Source: Flaviramulus multivorans (lineage in GTDB: Bacteria > Bacteroidota > Bacteroidia > Flavobacteriales > Flavobacteriaceae). From it: a stretch of 64,000 nt of DNA. Numbering within the stretch: the first letter of the stretch is position 1; every line of letters starts with the position of its first letter. The stretch is from NCBI RefSeq assembly GCF_021728415.1, contig NZ_JAKKDV010000009.1, positions 1 to 64,000 of the forward strand. The letters run 5' to 3'. Made by a program: the position numbers and the translations under genes. Of the stretch, positions 27,053-36,423 are shown one piece after another. The notes under the pieces are model-generated. The model ran no database searches. It had not been told where the DNA came from and was given only the letters and a program-made list of their open reading frames with translations.

Positions 27053-27645
27053 TGCTAAACGAAAAACTTAAAAAACATCATTTAATTTTAGCTTCAGGAT
27101 CTCCTAGAAGACAAACATTTTTTAAAAATTTAGGTTTAGATTTCGAGATAAGATTAAAACCCGTAAAAGAAGAATACCCACCACGGTTAACGCATTTTGA
27201 GATTACTAATTATTTAGCTCAACTAAAAGCCTTACCATTCAAAGAGGACTTAAACTCTAATGATATTCTCATAACCAGTGATACTATCGTTTGGCACGAA
27301 AACACCGCTTTAGGTAAGCCAATAAATGAAGAAGACGCTTTTCGCATTTTAAAATCATTAAGCAACCAAACCCACGAGGTTATAACTTCGGTTTGTTTTA
27401 CAACACAACATTTTGAAAAAACAATACATGACATTACTAAAGTAACCTTTAAAGACTTGTCTGACGACGAAATATGGTATTATATAAATACCTGTAAACC
27501 CTTTGATAAAGCAGGCGCTTATGGTATTCAAGAATGGATAGGTCAAATAGGTGTGACGAAGTTAGAAGGCTCGTATTTTAATGTTATGGGCTTACCCGTC
27601 CATGTTGTTTATAAAACGTTAAATGCCATTGCAGAAGGTTCTTAA
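27052..27645 (+). CDS. Maf-like nucleoside triphosphate pyrophosphatase
   Basis: Maf proteins hydrolyse non-canonical or pyrimidine nucleoside triphosphates (dTTP/UTP or modified) to monophosphates and keep pools clean. The 197-aa protein has the N-terminal LILASGSPRRQTFF loop, the catalytic Asp segment ITSDTIVWHE (near residue 76), GKPINEEDAFRIL (near 88), and CKPFDKAGAYGIQEW followed by LEGSYFNVMGLPVHVVY (near 155-182). These are all the Maf signatures. It overlaps the UbiA gene by 1 bp and ends the cluster that starts at 24503. Confidence 0.92.
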   Translation: MLNEKLKKHHLILASGSPRRQTFFKNLGLDFEIRLKPVKEEYPPRLTHFEITNYLAQLKALPFKEDLNSNDILITSDTIVWHENTALGKPINEEDAFRILKSLSNQTHEVITSVCFTTQHFEKTIHDITKVTFKDLSDDEIWYYINTCKPFDKAGAYGIQEWIGQIGVTKLEGSYFNVMGLPVHVVYKTLNAIAEGS

Positions 27646-27672
27646 GTTTGTAACTTTATAACAAAACACACC

Positions 27673-28620
27673 ATGTTAAAAAGAATTATAAAAGCCGAAA
27701 TACTTTTTTGGATTGTTGTTGCCTTACTGTCTTTAATATGTTCTTGCAAGGAGAATATACCTGTAAAAGAATCAGCAGCCATTTCAAAAATAAATACCAC
27801 TGAAGATAAACCTTTCAACAAAAAAAACCTGTCATCAGAATTTAAATCTTATTGGTACTCTGGAGAAGCCGAAGTTTCATCATATAAACTAGAGCAAGCA
27901 CGCTATGGTGAAATTCGAGAAGGTAATGCTGTTTTAGTATTTGTAACCGAAGATTTTTTACCGTCTATTCAAGTAAAAGCAGATAACCAAAATGCGAGTA
28001 ACATTCCTGTTTTAAAGTTGAATGCCACTAAAAAATTCCTTACTGGAATCTATCCATATTCTATCATGCAAAGCACCTTTTACCCTGTTTCAAACAAAAG
28101 TCATGCTTTAAAAGTATCCTGTTCGGTTCAAGAATGGTGTGGTCATGTTTATGTTCAACTCAATAATAGAGAGTCGTTTGAAATTATGTCGCATTCATAT
28201 TTTGAAGGCGAAGCCGATGCTCATTTCAATTTAGATAAAACAGTTTTAGAAAATGAATTATGGACAAAACTACGTATTAACCCACAAAGTTTACCAACAG
28301 GTGATTTACAAATAATTCCTTCTTTAGAATTTACTAGACTCCGACATATTCCAATAAAAGCTTACGCTGCCACAGCAACTTTAACGGACGGAAAATACAC
28401 TTTAAATTATCCGGATTTAAACCGAACACTTTGTATTCAATTCAATCCTAACTTTCCATATGATATTTTAGAATGGGAAGAAACTTTTAAAAGCGGATTT
28501 GGACCCGATCCCAAAATTTTAACATCAAAAGCTACTAAACTAAAAACTATTAAAACTGCTTACTGGCAAAAAAATCATATTGAAGATGAAGTTCTTAGAG
28601 AAACACTTCAACTAAATTAA
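27673..28620 (+). CDS. Hypothetical lipoprotein (Maf-neighbour envelope protein)
   Basis: A 315-aa protein with a lipoprotein signal: a hydrophobic stretch at about residues 10-24 ends in LICSC, giving an acylated Cys. The mature part has SYWYSGEAEVSSYKLEQARYGEIREG near residue 60 and CSVQEWCGHVYVQLNN near 155, with two Cys that could form a disulfide. I recall relatives being labelled 'septum formation inhibitor Maf', most likely because of this neighbour; nothing in the sequence looks like Maf. Probably an outer-membrane-facing envelope protein, cotranscribed with maf (27-bp gap). Confidence 0.75.
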   Translation: MLKRIIKAEILFWIVVALLSLICSCKENIPVKESAAISKINTTEDKPFNKKNLSSEFKSYWYSGEAEVSSYKLEQARYGEIREGNAVLVFVTEDFLPSIQVKADNQNASNIPVLKLNATKKFLTGIYPYSIMQSTFYPVSNKSHALKVSCSVQEWCGHVYVQLNNRESFEIMSHSYFEGEADAHFNLDKTVLENELWTKLRINPQSLPTGDLQIIPSLEFTRLRHIPIKAYAATATLTDGKYTLNYPDLNRTLCIQFNPNFPYDILEWEETFKSGFGPDPKILTSKATKLKTIKTAYWQKNHIEDEVLRETLQLN

Positions 28621-28671
28621 AACGGTTCCATTTTGTAGTGTATCTTTGCACTAAATTTTAAAGAAAATATA

Positions 28672-29214
28672 ATGTTTTTTACCGACTATAAAAATGAACT
28701 CATTGCGAGTGGAATCATCATAATTTCACTACTAATAATTAGGTTCATCATCCATTTTACGATTACAAAAATTGCGAGAAAAAATGACATAAATGATGCT
28801 CGAATTAGATTGATTCGCAGATACATAACAGTAACCATTGTTTTAATTGCAATTCTTATTGAATCCTTTGTTTTTGGTACAGAATTTAAAGACTTAGCAC
28901 TTATCTTTTCATCAGTTTTTGCGGTAATAGGTATTGGTTTATTTGCTATTTGGTCTATTCTCAGCAATATTACTTCTGGTATTATTATGTTCTTTAACTT
29001 CCCATATAAAGTGGGTGATAAAATAGAAATTCATGATAAAGATTTTCCTATAGTAGCCATTATTGAAGATATTAGAGCCTTTCAATTGCATTTACGATTA
29101 GATAATGGTGATTTAGTTACTTACCCAAACAACTTAATGTTACAAAAAGGTGTTACTTTGGTAAAAAAAGATGCCATTGAGGATATTGTCGAAGATGACG
29201 GTGAAGCTGTATAA
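28672..29214 (+). CDS. MscS-like mechanosensitive channel domain protein (short)
   Basis: A 180-aa inner-membrane protein with three hydrophobic segments (about 12-28, 51-68 and 75-105). The last is the pore helix and bears the Gly/Ala pattern of MscS (FAVIGIGLFAIWSILSNITSGIIMF). A beta domain follows, PYKVGDKIEIHDKDFPIVAIIEDIRAFQLHLRLDNGDLVTYPNN, equivalent to the MscS middle-beta domain. The C-terminal alpha/beta vestibule is absent, so it is a minimal member. A TATCTTTG -7 candidate lies at 28641-28648. The corA gene follows by 32 bp and may be cotranscribed. Confidence 0.88.
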   Translation: MFFTDYKNELIASGIIIISLLIIRFIIHFTITKIARKNDINDARIRLIRRYITVTIVLIAILIESFVFGTEFKDLALIFSSVFAVIGIGLFAIWSILSNITSGIIMFFNFPYKVGDKIEIHDKDFPIVAIIEDIRAFQLHLRLDNGDLVTYPNNLMLQKGVTLVKKDAIEDIVEDDGEAV

Positions 29215-29246
29215 ATTTGTTATATTTATAACATTATTGATTTTTA

Positions 29247-30311
29247 ATGGGTAAAAAGAGAAAATTATCTTCTAAAAAGCTTTTAGGACAAGTCCCTGGA
29301 AGTGTTATATATACTGGGAATAAACCAGACCAAAAACTATTTATTGAAGCCTTTGATTATACCAAAGATAAGTACATCGAAAAAGAACTTATTAATGTTG
29401 AAGAATGCTTTAATTTTGAGTATGGCTCTATTACTTGGATAAATATAAATGGTTTAAATCATGTTGATGCCATTGAAAAAATTGGAGACCATTACGAATT
29501 ACATCCACTCGTGCTCGAAGACATTGTTAATGTATCTCAGCGTCCTAAAATTGATGAGTACGACGACTATATTTTTATAGCCTTAAAAATGCTTTATTAT
29601 GATACTAATGATAAAATGGTATCCGAGCAAGTAAGCTTTGTTTTAGGTAAAGATTATGTGCTATCATTTCAGGAAGCTGAAGGCGATGTTTTTGATAATG
29701 TAAGAGACCGCATAAGAAATAATAAAGGTAGAGTTAGAACCTTGCAGTCTGACTATTTATTGTATGTTTTAATTGACTCTATTGTCGACCATTACTTTAG
29801 TGTTATTGAGGTTTTAGGTGATAAAATTGAAGATTTTGAATCTGAAATTTTTTCTGGTAACATAAATGACGACATAAGTAAGGATATACAAAATTTAAAA
29901 CGAGAAATTTTAAGAGTTCGACGTGCTATTTTCCCCCTTCGCGAAGTTATCAATCGCATTGAAAAAAACGAAAATACCCTAATTCAAAAAAAAACTATTA
30001 CTTATTACCGAGATGTTTACGACCATTTAATTCAAGTGTCTGAAAACATAGATATTTACCGAGAGATGATTTGGGGATTGATGGATATGTACATGACTAC
30101 CATAAGTAATAAAATGAATGAAGTAATGAAGGTGCTTACCATAATGGCTTCCATTTTTATACCATTAACCTTTATTGCCGGTATTTACGGGATGAATTTT
30201 GAATACATTCCAGAACTAAAATATAAATACTCTTACTTTATTTTATGGGGTGTTATGGTGGTTCTTTTTTTAGGAATGCTTTATTATTTCAAGAAGAAAA
30301 AGTGGCTTTAA
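29247..30311 (+). CDS. corA: Magnesium/cobalt transporter CorA
   Basis: CorA is a pentameric divalent-cation channel of the inner membrane. The 354-aa protein has the large N-terminal cytoplasmic funnel domain, a long helix, and two C-terminal membrane helices. The selectivity motif GMN is at YGMNFEYIPEL (near residue 315), and the tail after the second helix ends basic (KKKKW), as required for gating. It lies 32 bp downstream of the MscS-like gene in the same direction. The ATG start gives the usual family length of about 350 aa. Confidence 0.95.
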   Translation: MGKKRKLSSKKLLGQVPGSVIYTGNKPDQKLFIEAFDYTKDKYIEKELINVEECFNFEYGSITWININGLNHVDAIEKIGDHYELHPLVLEDIVNVSQRPKIDEYDDYIFIALKMLYYDTNDKMVSEQVSFVLGKDYVLSFQEAEGDVFDNVRDRIRNNKGRVRTLQSDYLLYVLIDSIVDHYFSVIEVLGDKIEDFESEIFSGNINDDISKDIQNLKREILRVRRAIFPLREVINRIEKNENTLIQKKTITYYRDVYDHLIQVSENIDIYREMIWGLMDMYMTTISNKMNEVMKVLTIMASIFIPLTFIAGIYGMNFEYIPELKYKYSYFILWGVMVVLFLGMLYYFKKKKWL

Positions 30312-30431
30312 CAAATTCTTGAAAAAACCCAGAATATTTTAACAAAATCTTAAAATGACACAACCCTGTCATGGTACACTTTTTGTCGCTTTTTTACATG
30401 ATTATTTGTTTAATTTAAAATGTATCAAAAA

Positions 30432-30902
30432 ATGAAAACACTTAAAATTATCCCGATTTTCTTTCTTATATTTTTTAATTGTTCTGGCCAACAAAAACAA
30501 CAAGAAAACAAAGAACCTGCCATTAAACCAGACGAGAATATTCAAGTTAACAAAGAATATGACGAATACGGTAATTTAACACGTTATGATTCTATTTACT
30601 CTTACAGCTACTCATCAAATGGGAAATTAAACGATAGCATAAAAATGCAGTTTCAGCGCCATTTTAACAACCATTCTTTTTTTAATGACTCCTTTTTTAA
30701 CGATTTTTTTAAACGCGATTCAATTACAGGACATTTTAATCCTGAAAACTTTTTCTTTGATGGTTTTATGAATCAAGATACTCACATTAAAAGTATGATG
30801 AAACGTATGGATTCTATTCAACAACTATTTTTTAATCAAAACCAAAGAAGTATCATACCCGCAGAACCAGAAACTGAAAAAATGAATTACAAAAAAATAT
30901 AA
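30432..30902 (+). CDS. Hypothetical lipoprotein, Phe/Asn-rich
   Basis: Not recognised. The 156-aa product starts with a lipoprotein signal (KIIPIFFLIFFNC), then a Gln/Glu/Lys-rich linker, a stretch EYDEYGNLTRYDSIYSYSYSSNGKL resembling the YD-type or MORN-like beta hairpins, and a C-terminal half rich in Phe, Asn and Asp with FFNDSFFNDFF. The ATG at 30432 is used; the frame is also open at 30420, which would place four residues before the signal. The gene stands alone and is followed by a terminator at 30949-30977. Low-complexity composition limits any further inference. Confidence 0.65.
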   Translation: MKTLKIIPIFFLIFFNCSGQQKQQENKEPAIKPDENIQVNKEYDEYGNLTRYDSIYSYSYSSNGKLNDSIKMQFQRHFNNHSFFNDSFFNDFFKRDSITGHFNPENFFFDGFMNQDTHIKSMMKRMDSIQQLFFNQNQRSIIPAEPETEKMNYKKI

Positions 30903-30948
30903 ATTTATAATGTAATGTTTAACGTGATAAAGCGTTAAATAAAAATTA

Positions 30949-30977
30949 AAACCAGCATAAGTGCTGGTTTCTTTTTT
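30949..30977 (+). terminator. Rho-independent terminator
   Basis: A 9-bp stem AAACCAGCA / TGCTGGTTT (30949-30957, 30962-30970) with a 4-nt loop and a following T-run. It lies inside an open frame that continues into the PIG-L gene, showing that the true PIG-L start is downstream. Confidence 0.88.
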
Positions 30978-31005
30978 ATATTTGATTTTAGCTAATAAAA
31001 TTAAG

Positions 31006-33531
31006 ATGCAAAAAAAAATACTTTATTTTTTATTAATTACCTTTTCTTTTTTGCTTACGCAAGCTCAAAAACCTCAAACACCTTCATCTTCTCAGATTTA
31101 TGAATCCATCCAAAAGTTAAACTTTTTAGGGTCCGTTTTATACGTTGCAGCACATCCAGATGATGAGAATACACGATTAATATCTTACCTATCTAATCAC
31201 TTAAAAGCTCGTACAGCGTATTTATCGTTAACACGAGGTGATGGTGGGCAAAACCTTATTGGTCCTGAAATTCGAGAATTATTGGGTGTGATAAGAACGC
31301 AAGAATTATTAGCTGCCAGACGTGTTGATGGTGGCGAACAACTTTTTACCAGAGCGAACGATTTTGGTTATTCTAAACATCCAGAGGAAACCCTTGAAAT
31401 TTGGAATAAAGATGCTGTTCTAAGCGATGTTGTTTTAGCCATCAGGAAATTTAAACCCGACGTAATAATAAACAGGTTTGACCACCGAACTCCAGGTTCT
31501 ACACACGGTCATCATACCAGTTCTGCAATGCTTAGTATGGAAGCCTTTGATTTAGCTGGTAATGAATCTTCGTATCCTAACTTACACAAAGGTATGAGTA
31601 TTTGGCAGCCAAAACGCTTATTTTTTAACACCGGTTGGTGGTTTTATGGCAGTCAGGAAAACTTTGATAAGGCCGACAAAAGCAATATGATTAGTTTCGA
31701 TATTGGTACCTATTATCCATTAAAAGGGCTTTCAAACAACGAAATTGCATCGTTAGCCAGTAGTCAACATTTAAGTCAAGGTTTTGGGCGTTCAGCACAA
31801 CGTGGTTCACAAAACGAATATATTGAGTTTTTAAAAGGTGATCCTTTAACCGATAACCAAAATATTTTTGCCGGTATTGATACTTCATGGAATAGAGTAA
31901 AAGGCGGAAAACCTATTGCTGATATTTTAAGTAAAATTGAGAGCCATTTTAATTTTAAAAATCCTTCAGAACATATTCCACAGTTACTAGAAGCTTATAA
32001 ATTAATTAATAAATTAGAAAATGAGCACTGGAAAACTCAAAAAGTACGAGAGATAAAAGCTGTTATTGAGATGTGTGCTGGTTTGTATTTAGAGGCTTCC
32101 GCTGAAACCAATTGGGCTACGCAAAACGAAAACATTAAGTTAGATATTGAGGTTTTAAACAGAAGTAAATTACCAATTACGCTTGTAAGCATGACAACTT
32201 GTAATGGTATTACTATTTCGAAAAACATGATACTTGAAAACAATAATCAATATAATTTTAATGAAGTTATTAAAATTGAAAATGATGCACAACCAACAAC
32301 ACCTTATTGGCTTACTACAAAAGGAACTTTAGGGATGTATCAAGTAGATGATAAAAACTTAATAGGGTTACCCGAAACACCAAGAACTTACCAAGTAGAT
32401 TTCAATGTTTCAATAAATAATGTTCCCGTTACTTTTACGAAGGATGTGGTTCAGCGTTACTCAAAACCAGAAAAAGGCGAATTATATCGTCCGTTTGAAA
32501 TCATTCCTGAAGCTTCTGCTAAAATAACCGAGAAAGTCATCATTTTTGAAAATGACAAACAACGAGATATAACTGTAGTCGTAAAAGCTGGAAAAGATAA
32601 TCTAGAAGGCGTCGTAGAAGTTTGCCATCCAAATGACTGGAGTGTTTTTCCAGAAAAACAAAAAATAACAATCGAAAATAAAGGTGAAGAACAATCGTTG
32701 GTTTTTACAATAATTCCTCCAAAAAATCAAAATGAAGGCTTTATCAGTCCAATCGTTAGCATTGGTGACAAAAACTACACTAAAGAATTAATTGAAATTA
32801 ACTATGAACATATCCCTTTTCAAACCGTTTTACTTCCTAGTGAAAGTAAAATTGTGCGTCTTGACATTAAAAAGAAAGGTGAAAACATTGGCTATATTCA
32901 AGGTGCTGGTGATGTGGTTCCTGAAAGTTTACAACAAATTGGCTATAATGTTTTAGTATTGAACCCTGACGATATAAATGCTGAAACTTTAAGCAGATTT
33001 GATGCCGTTGTAGTTGGAATAAGAGCTTATAACACGCTTGATAATTTAAAATTTAAGCAACAGCAATTATTTGATTTTGTTGCTAATGGTGGCAATATGA
33101 TTGTACAATATAATACAAGCAGAGGTTTGAAAGTTGATGATTTAGCCCCTTATAATTTAAAGCTATCTCGAGATAGAGTAACCGATGAAAATGCCAAAGT
33201 AAGTTTTTTAAACCCTAACCATGAGATTCTTAATTACCCAAACAAGATTACTCCAAAAGATTTTGAGGGATGGACACAAGAACGAGGGTTGTATTTCCCT
33301 GATGAATGGGCTGAAGAGTTTACACCGGTTTTATCAATGAACGACCAAGGCGAAACGCCTAAAGATGGTAGTTTATTAGTTGCAAAGCATGGCAAAGGCT
33401 ATTATATATACACAGGTTTAAGCTTTTTTAGAGAGTTCCCTGAAGGAGTTTCGGGTGCCTATAGATTGTTTGCCAATATGCTTTCCATCGGGAAAGAAGA
33501 CTTGAAACTAGAAGCCAAATTAACCGATTAA
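31006..33531 (+). CDS. Large exported PIG-L family deacetylase
   Basis: An 841-aa exported protein: signal peptide of about 21 residues (MQKKILYFLLITFSFLLTQAQ region), then a PIG-L/LmbE deacetylase domain with the zinc site VAAHPDDENTRLI (near residue 50), LTRGDGGQNLIG and HRTPGSTHGHHTSS (near 165). Beta-sandwich regions follow, then a C-terminal class I glutamine-amidotransferase-like domain with FDAVVVGIRAYN and MIVQYNTSRG. The substrate is unknown; a polysaccharide or glycoconjugate is likely. The start at 31006 is chosen because the longer frame begins inside a terminator and lacks a signal peptide. A 36-aa membrane ORF and a symporter follow, within 115 bp. Confidence 0.9.
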   Translation: MQKKILYFLLITFSFLLTQAQKPQTPSSSQIYESIQKLNFLGSVLYVAAHPDDENTRLISYLSNHLKARTAYLSLTRGDGGQNLIGPEIRELLGVIRTQELLAARRVDGGEQLFTRANDFGYSKHPEETLEIWNKDAVLSDVVLAIRKFKPDVIINRFDHRTPGSTHGHHTSSAMLSMEAFDLAGNESSYPNLHKGMSIWQPKRLFFNTGWWFYGSQENFDKADKSNMISFDIGTYYPLKGLSNNEIASLASSQHLSQGFGRSAQRGSQNEYIEFLKGDPLTDNQNIFAGIDTSWNRVKGGKPIADILSKIESHFNFKNPSEHIPQLLEAYKLINKLENEHWKTQKVREIKAVIEMCAGLYLEASAETNWATQNENIKLDIEVLNRSKLPITLVSMTTCNGITISKNMILENNNQYNFNEVIKIENDAQPTTPYWLTTKGTLGMYQVDDKNLIGLPETPRTYQVDFNVSINNVPVTFTKDVVQRYSKPEKGELYRPFEIIPEASAKITEKVIIFENDKQRDITVVVKAGKDNLEGVVEVCHPNDWSVFPEKQKITIENKGEEQSLVFTIIPPKNQNEGFISPIVSIGDKNYTKELIEINYEHIPFQTVLLPSESKIVRLDIKKKGENIGYIQGAGDVVPESLQQIGYNVLVLNPDDINAETLSRFDAVVVGIRAYNTLDNLKFKQQQLFDFVANGGNMIVQYNTSRGLKVDDLAPYNLKLSRDRVTDENAKVSFLNPNHEILNYPNKITPKDFEGWTQERGLYFPDEWAEEFTPVLSMNDQGETPKDGSLLVAKHGKGYYIYTGLSFFREFPEGVSGAYRLFANMLSIGKEDLKLEAKLTD

Positions 33532-33532
33532 A

Positions 33533-33643
33533 ATGTCTGAAGAACAACAGAAAAAACAACCTTGGTTAAAACTATATTCCATAGTTTTAATAGCGAATGC
33601 CCTTTATTTTATCCTTTTTTATTTAATAACAAAAGCCTTTTAA
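33533..33643 (+). CDS. 36-aa single-span membrane peptide
   Basis: A small gene, ATG at 33533 just 1 bp after the PIG-L stop and TAA 3 bp before the symporter ATG. The predicted peptide has a charged, Gln/Lys-rich N-terminus (MSEEQQKKQPWLK) and one hydrophobic helix (about 15-32), then Lys and a short end. The tight spacing, codon use like its neighbours and the clean positive-inside topology support it being real. Its position suggests an accessory subunit of the sodium:solute symporter, but that is inference. Confidence 0.72.
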   Translation: MSEEQQKKQPWLKLYSIVLIANALYFILFYLITKAF

Positions 33644-33646
33644 TCT

Positions 33647-35359
33647 ATGCATTTATTAAATTGGATAGATTGGACAGTACTTTGTGTTACATTAATAGCT
33701 ATAGTTGCCTATGGCACCTACCAAACTCGTGGTAGTAAAAATGTACAAGACTATTTAAAAGGTGGTAATACATCAAAATGGTGGACTATTGGCTTATCCG
33801 TAATGGCTACTCAAGCTAGTGCTATTACATTTTTATCAACGCCAGGGCAAGCCTTTAATGATGGTATGGGCTTTGTTCAGTTTTACTTTGGACTACCAAT
33901 AGCTATGGTGGTAATATGTATGGTATTTATTCCTTTATATCATCGCCTGAAAGTCTATACCGCTTATGAGTTTTTAGAAAACCGATTCGACTTAAAAACC
34001 AGAACGCTCGCCGCCATTTTATTTTTAATTCAGCGAGGTTTAGCAGCGGGAATAACCATATTTGCTCCTGCCATTATATTATCGGTTGTATTAGGTTGGG
34101 ATTTATTAACCTTAAACATTGTAATAGGACTATTGGTTATAATTTACACAGTTTCAGGGGGCACGCGTGCTGTAAACGTGACACAAAAGCATCAAATGAT
34201 TGTTATTTTTATTGGAATGTTAGTGGCTTTCTTTTTAATAGTAGATAAGTTGCCGCAGGATATTACATTTCGAAAAGCTTTAGATATTGCAGGAGCCAGT
34301 GGAAAAATGGAAGTTTTAGACTTCTCATTCAACTTAAACAATCGTTATACCTTCTGGAGTGGAATTATTGGTGGTACATTTTTAATGCTCTCTTATTTTG
34401 GAACTGATCAAAGTCAAGTACAACGTTATCTTTCTGGTAAATCAGTAAAAGAAATGCAGCTAGGACTTATTTTTAACGGTTTGTTAAAAGTACCGATGCA
34501 GTTTTTTATTTTGTTAGTTGGAGTCATGGTGTTTGTTTTTTATCAATTTAACGAAGCTCCTATAAACTTCAATCCAACTGCAACTGAGGTCGTTTTAAAT
34601 TCTGAATACGCTGAAGACTATAAAGCACTTCAAAATGAACAGAAAAAGGTTTTTAATGATAAACAGAAAATTATAAAATCTTTTATAAACGAAGAGTCTC
34701 CAAATGCCTCAAAATATATAGAATTAGCTAATGAAGCTCACGACGATATCAGAACAGAAGCACGATTATTGATTGACAAAGCCTCTGAAAATCAAAGTGT
34801 AAAAGTGGAGAGCAATGATAAAGACTACGTTTTTATTCATTTTATTTTAAACAATTTACCCCGAGGTTTAATTGGCTTATTACTAGCTGTTATTTTAAGT
34901 GCAGCTATGTCAAGTACTGCTAGCGAGCTAAATGCTTTAGGTTCAACAACGACTATTGATTTGTACAAAAGAAATGTAAGCGATAAAACTGAAGAACAAA
35001 TGGTAAAAGCCTCCAAATGGTTTACGCTTGTTTGGGGTATTATGGCTATTGGTGTTGCGTGTGTTGCTAATCTTGCCGAAAATTTAATTCAGTTAGTAAA
35101 TATTATTGGTTCCATTTTTTATGGTAATGTTTTAGGTATTTTTTTACTAGCCTTCTTCTTTAAATTTGTAAAAGGAAATGCTGTTTTTATTGCAGCATTA
35201 ATAACCCAAGTAATTGTGATTGCGCTATTTTTTCTAAATGAATACGAAATAATTAACCTTCCTTTTTTATGGTTGAACTTTGTGGGATGTTTAATAGTAG
35301 TTATTATTGCCTGTAGTCTTCAATTTTTAACACCAAATGGAAAAACAATTACATCTTAA
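33647..35359 (+). CDS. Sodium:solute symporter (SSS family)
   Basis: A 570-aa inner-membrane Na+-coupled transporter with about 13 hydrophobic helices and the family pattern: an N-terminal DYLKGGNTSKWWTIGLSVMATQASAITFLSTPG (near residue 36), YTVSGGTRAVNVTQKHQ (near 168), FGTDQSQVQRYLSGKS (near 252) and ILSAAMSSTASELNALGSTTTIDLYKR (near 423), where Na+-site residues lie. A hydrophilic insertion of about 85 residues separates two helices near 310-395. The substrate (sugar, amino acid or other) cannot be told. The 36-aa ORF precedes it by 3 bp, and the oxidoreductase that follows overlaps it by 23 bp. Confidence 0.92.
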   Translation: MHLLNWIDWTVLCVTLIAIVAYGTYQTRGSKNVQDYLKGGNTSKWWTIGLSVMATQASAITFLSTPGQAFNDGMGFVQFYFGLPIAMVVICMVFIPLYHRLKVYTAYEFLENRFDLKTRTLAAILFLIQRGLAAGITIFAPAIILSVVLGWDLLTLNIVIGLLVIIYTVSGGTRAVNVTQKHQMIVIFIGMLVAFFLIVDKLPQDITFRKALDIAGASGKMEVLDFSFNLNNRYTFWSGIIGGTFLMLSYFGTDQSQVQRYLSGKSVKEMQLGLIFNGLLKVPMQFFILLVGVMVFVFYQFNEAPINFNPTATEVVLNSEYAEDYKALQNEQKKVFNDKQKIIKSFINEESPNASKYIELANEAHDDIRTEARLLIDKASENQSVKVESNDKDYVFIHFILNNLPRGLIGLLLAVILSAAMSSTASELNALGSTTTIDLYKRNVSDKTEEQMVKASKWFTLVWGIMAIGVACVANLAENLIQLVNIIGSIFYGNVLGIFLLAFFFKFVKGNAVFIAALITQVIVIALFFLNEYEIINLPFLWLNFVGCLIVVIIACSLQFLTPNGKTITS

Positions 35360-36326
35360 AACTATTCGTTGGGGCATTATTGGTTTAGGAAATATAGCTA
35401 ATAAATTTGCCAAAGATTTATCAGGAGTTGAAGGCGCGGAATTATACGCTGTTGCCTCGAGATCTCAAAATAAAGCAGACGAATTTGCTCAGAAATACAA
35501 TGCTACTAAAGCATACGACTCGTATGAATCTTTAGCAAGTGACTCAAATGTTGATGCAGTTTATATTGCCACACCACACGTTTTACATAAAGAAAACACT
35601 TTATTGTGTTTGAATCATGGTAAGGCCGTTTTATGTGAAAAGCCTTTTGCCATGGATGCTCAAGAGGTGAATGACATGATTGCTCTGGCAAAAGATAAAA
35701 AACTGCTTCTTATGGAAGCTCTATGGACACGCTTTCTACCGCACTATCAGTATGCATTGAATCTAATTAAAAACAAAACCTATGGAAACGTTTTAAAGTT
35801 AGAAGCAAGCTTTGGGTTTTATAGAGAGTTTAATGACGCATCAAGACTCTTTAAAAAAGAGTTGGGTGGTGGTAGTTTATTAGATATTGGCATCTACCCT
35901 ATTTTTGCAGCGTTATCATCCCTAGGAATGCCCAATGAAATTGACGCTAATAGCACGTTCTTTGAAAACGGTGCTGACTCATCTTGTGATATAACCTTTT
36001 TTTATGATAATGATGTTAAAGCCTATTTAAAAAGTTCTTTACTTGAAGAATTGGCAACGGAAGCCATTTTTACTTGTGAGAAAGGAATAATCAAAATTAA
36101 CAGACAATTTCATGCACCTTCTACGGTCTCAATTATAATAAATGGAAACGAAGAAGATGTTGTTGAGTTCGGATATAATACCAATGGCTATAATTTTGAA
36201 ATCAACCATTTTAATCAGCTTATTAAACAAGGAAAAATAGAAAGTGATTTAATGTCCTTTGATTTTAGTAATAAGCTCATCAAACTTTTAGACGACGTAA
36301 GAGGCGTCATAAAACTTAACTATTAA
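35337..36326 (+). CDS. Gfo/Idh/MocA family oxidoreductase
   Basis: A 329-aa NAD(P)-dependent oxidoreductase. It has an N-terminal Rossmann domain with WGIIGLGNIANKFAKDL (near residue 12), the conserved EKPFAMDAQE motif (near 100) carrying the catalytic Lys of the family, and a C-terminal substrate domain with GGGSLLDIGIYPI (near 180). Its substrate is probably a sugar or polyol derivative; it overlaps the symporter gene by 23 bp and is likely to act on what that transporter imports. The start within the overlap is an ATG with the Rossmann motif at the usual distance. Confidence 0.9.
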   Translation: MEKQLHLKTIRWGIIGLGNIANKFAKDLSGVEGAELYAVASRSQNKADEFAQKYNATKAYDSYESLASDSNVDAVYIATPHVLHKENTLLCLNHGKAVLCEKPFAMDAQEVNDMIALAKDKKLLLMEALWTRFLPHYQYALNLIKNKTYGNVLKLEASFGFYREFNDASRLFKKELGGGSLLDIGIYPIFAALSSLGMPNEIDANSTFFENGADSSCDITFFYDNDVKAYLKSSLLEELATEAIFTCEKGIIKINRQFHAPSTVSIIINGNEEDVVEFGYNTNGYNFEINHFNQLIKQGKIESDLMSFDFSNKLIKLLDDVRGVIKLNY

Positions 36327-36365
36327 TATTAAAAGTATGGTTTTTTATACTTTATGTTAATTTTA

Positions 36366-36397
36366 TTTGTCTATATGTAAAGTTTATTTTACTTTTG
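36366..36397 (+). promoter_or_regulatory. Promoter with embedded GTAAA/TTTAC inverted repeat
   Basis: TTTG at 36366-36369, 20-bp spacer, TACTTTTG at 36390-36397. GTAAA (36377-36381) and TTTAC (36388-36392) form an inverted repeat with a 6-bp spacer overlapping the -7 box, positioned like an operator for the XRE regulator encoded in the same unit (inference). Confidence 0.7.
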
Positions 36398-36423
36398 AAA
36401 TATCAATTTTAAAACAAACAGTT

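Noticed and set aside
27673-28620. Second Maf / septum inhibitor
   Set aside because: No Maf motif is present; the name used for relatives appears to be a neighbour-derived error.
30961-31005. Extended N-terminus of the PIG-L protein starting at GTG
   Set aside because: The GTG and following codons lie inside a strong terminator hairpin and T-run; a signal peptide starts at the ATG at 31006.
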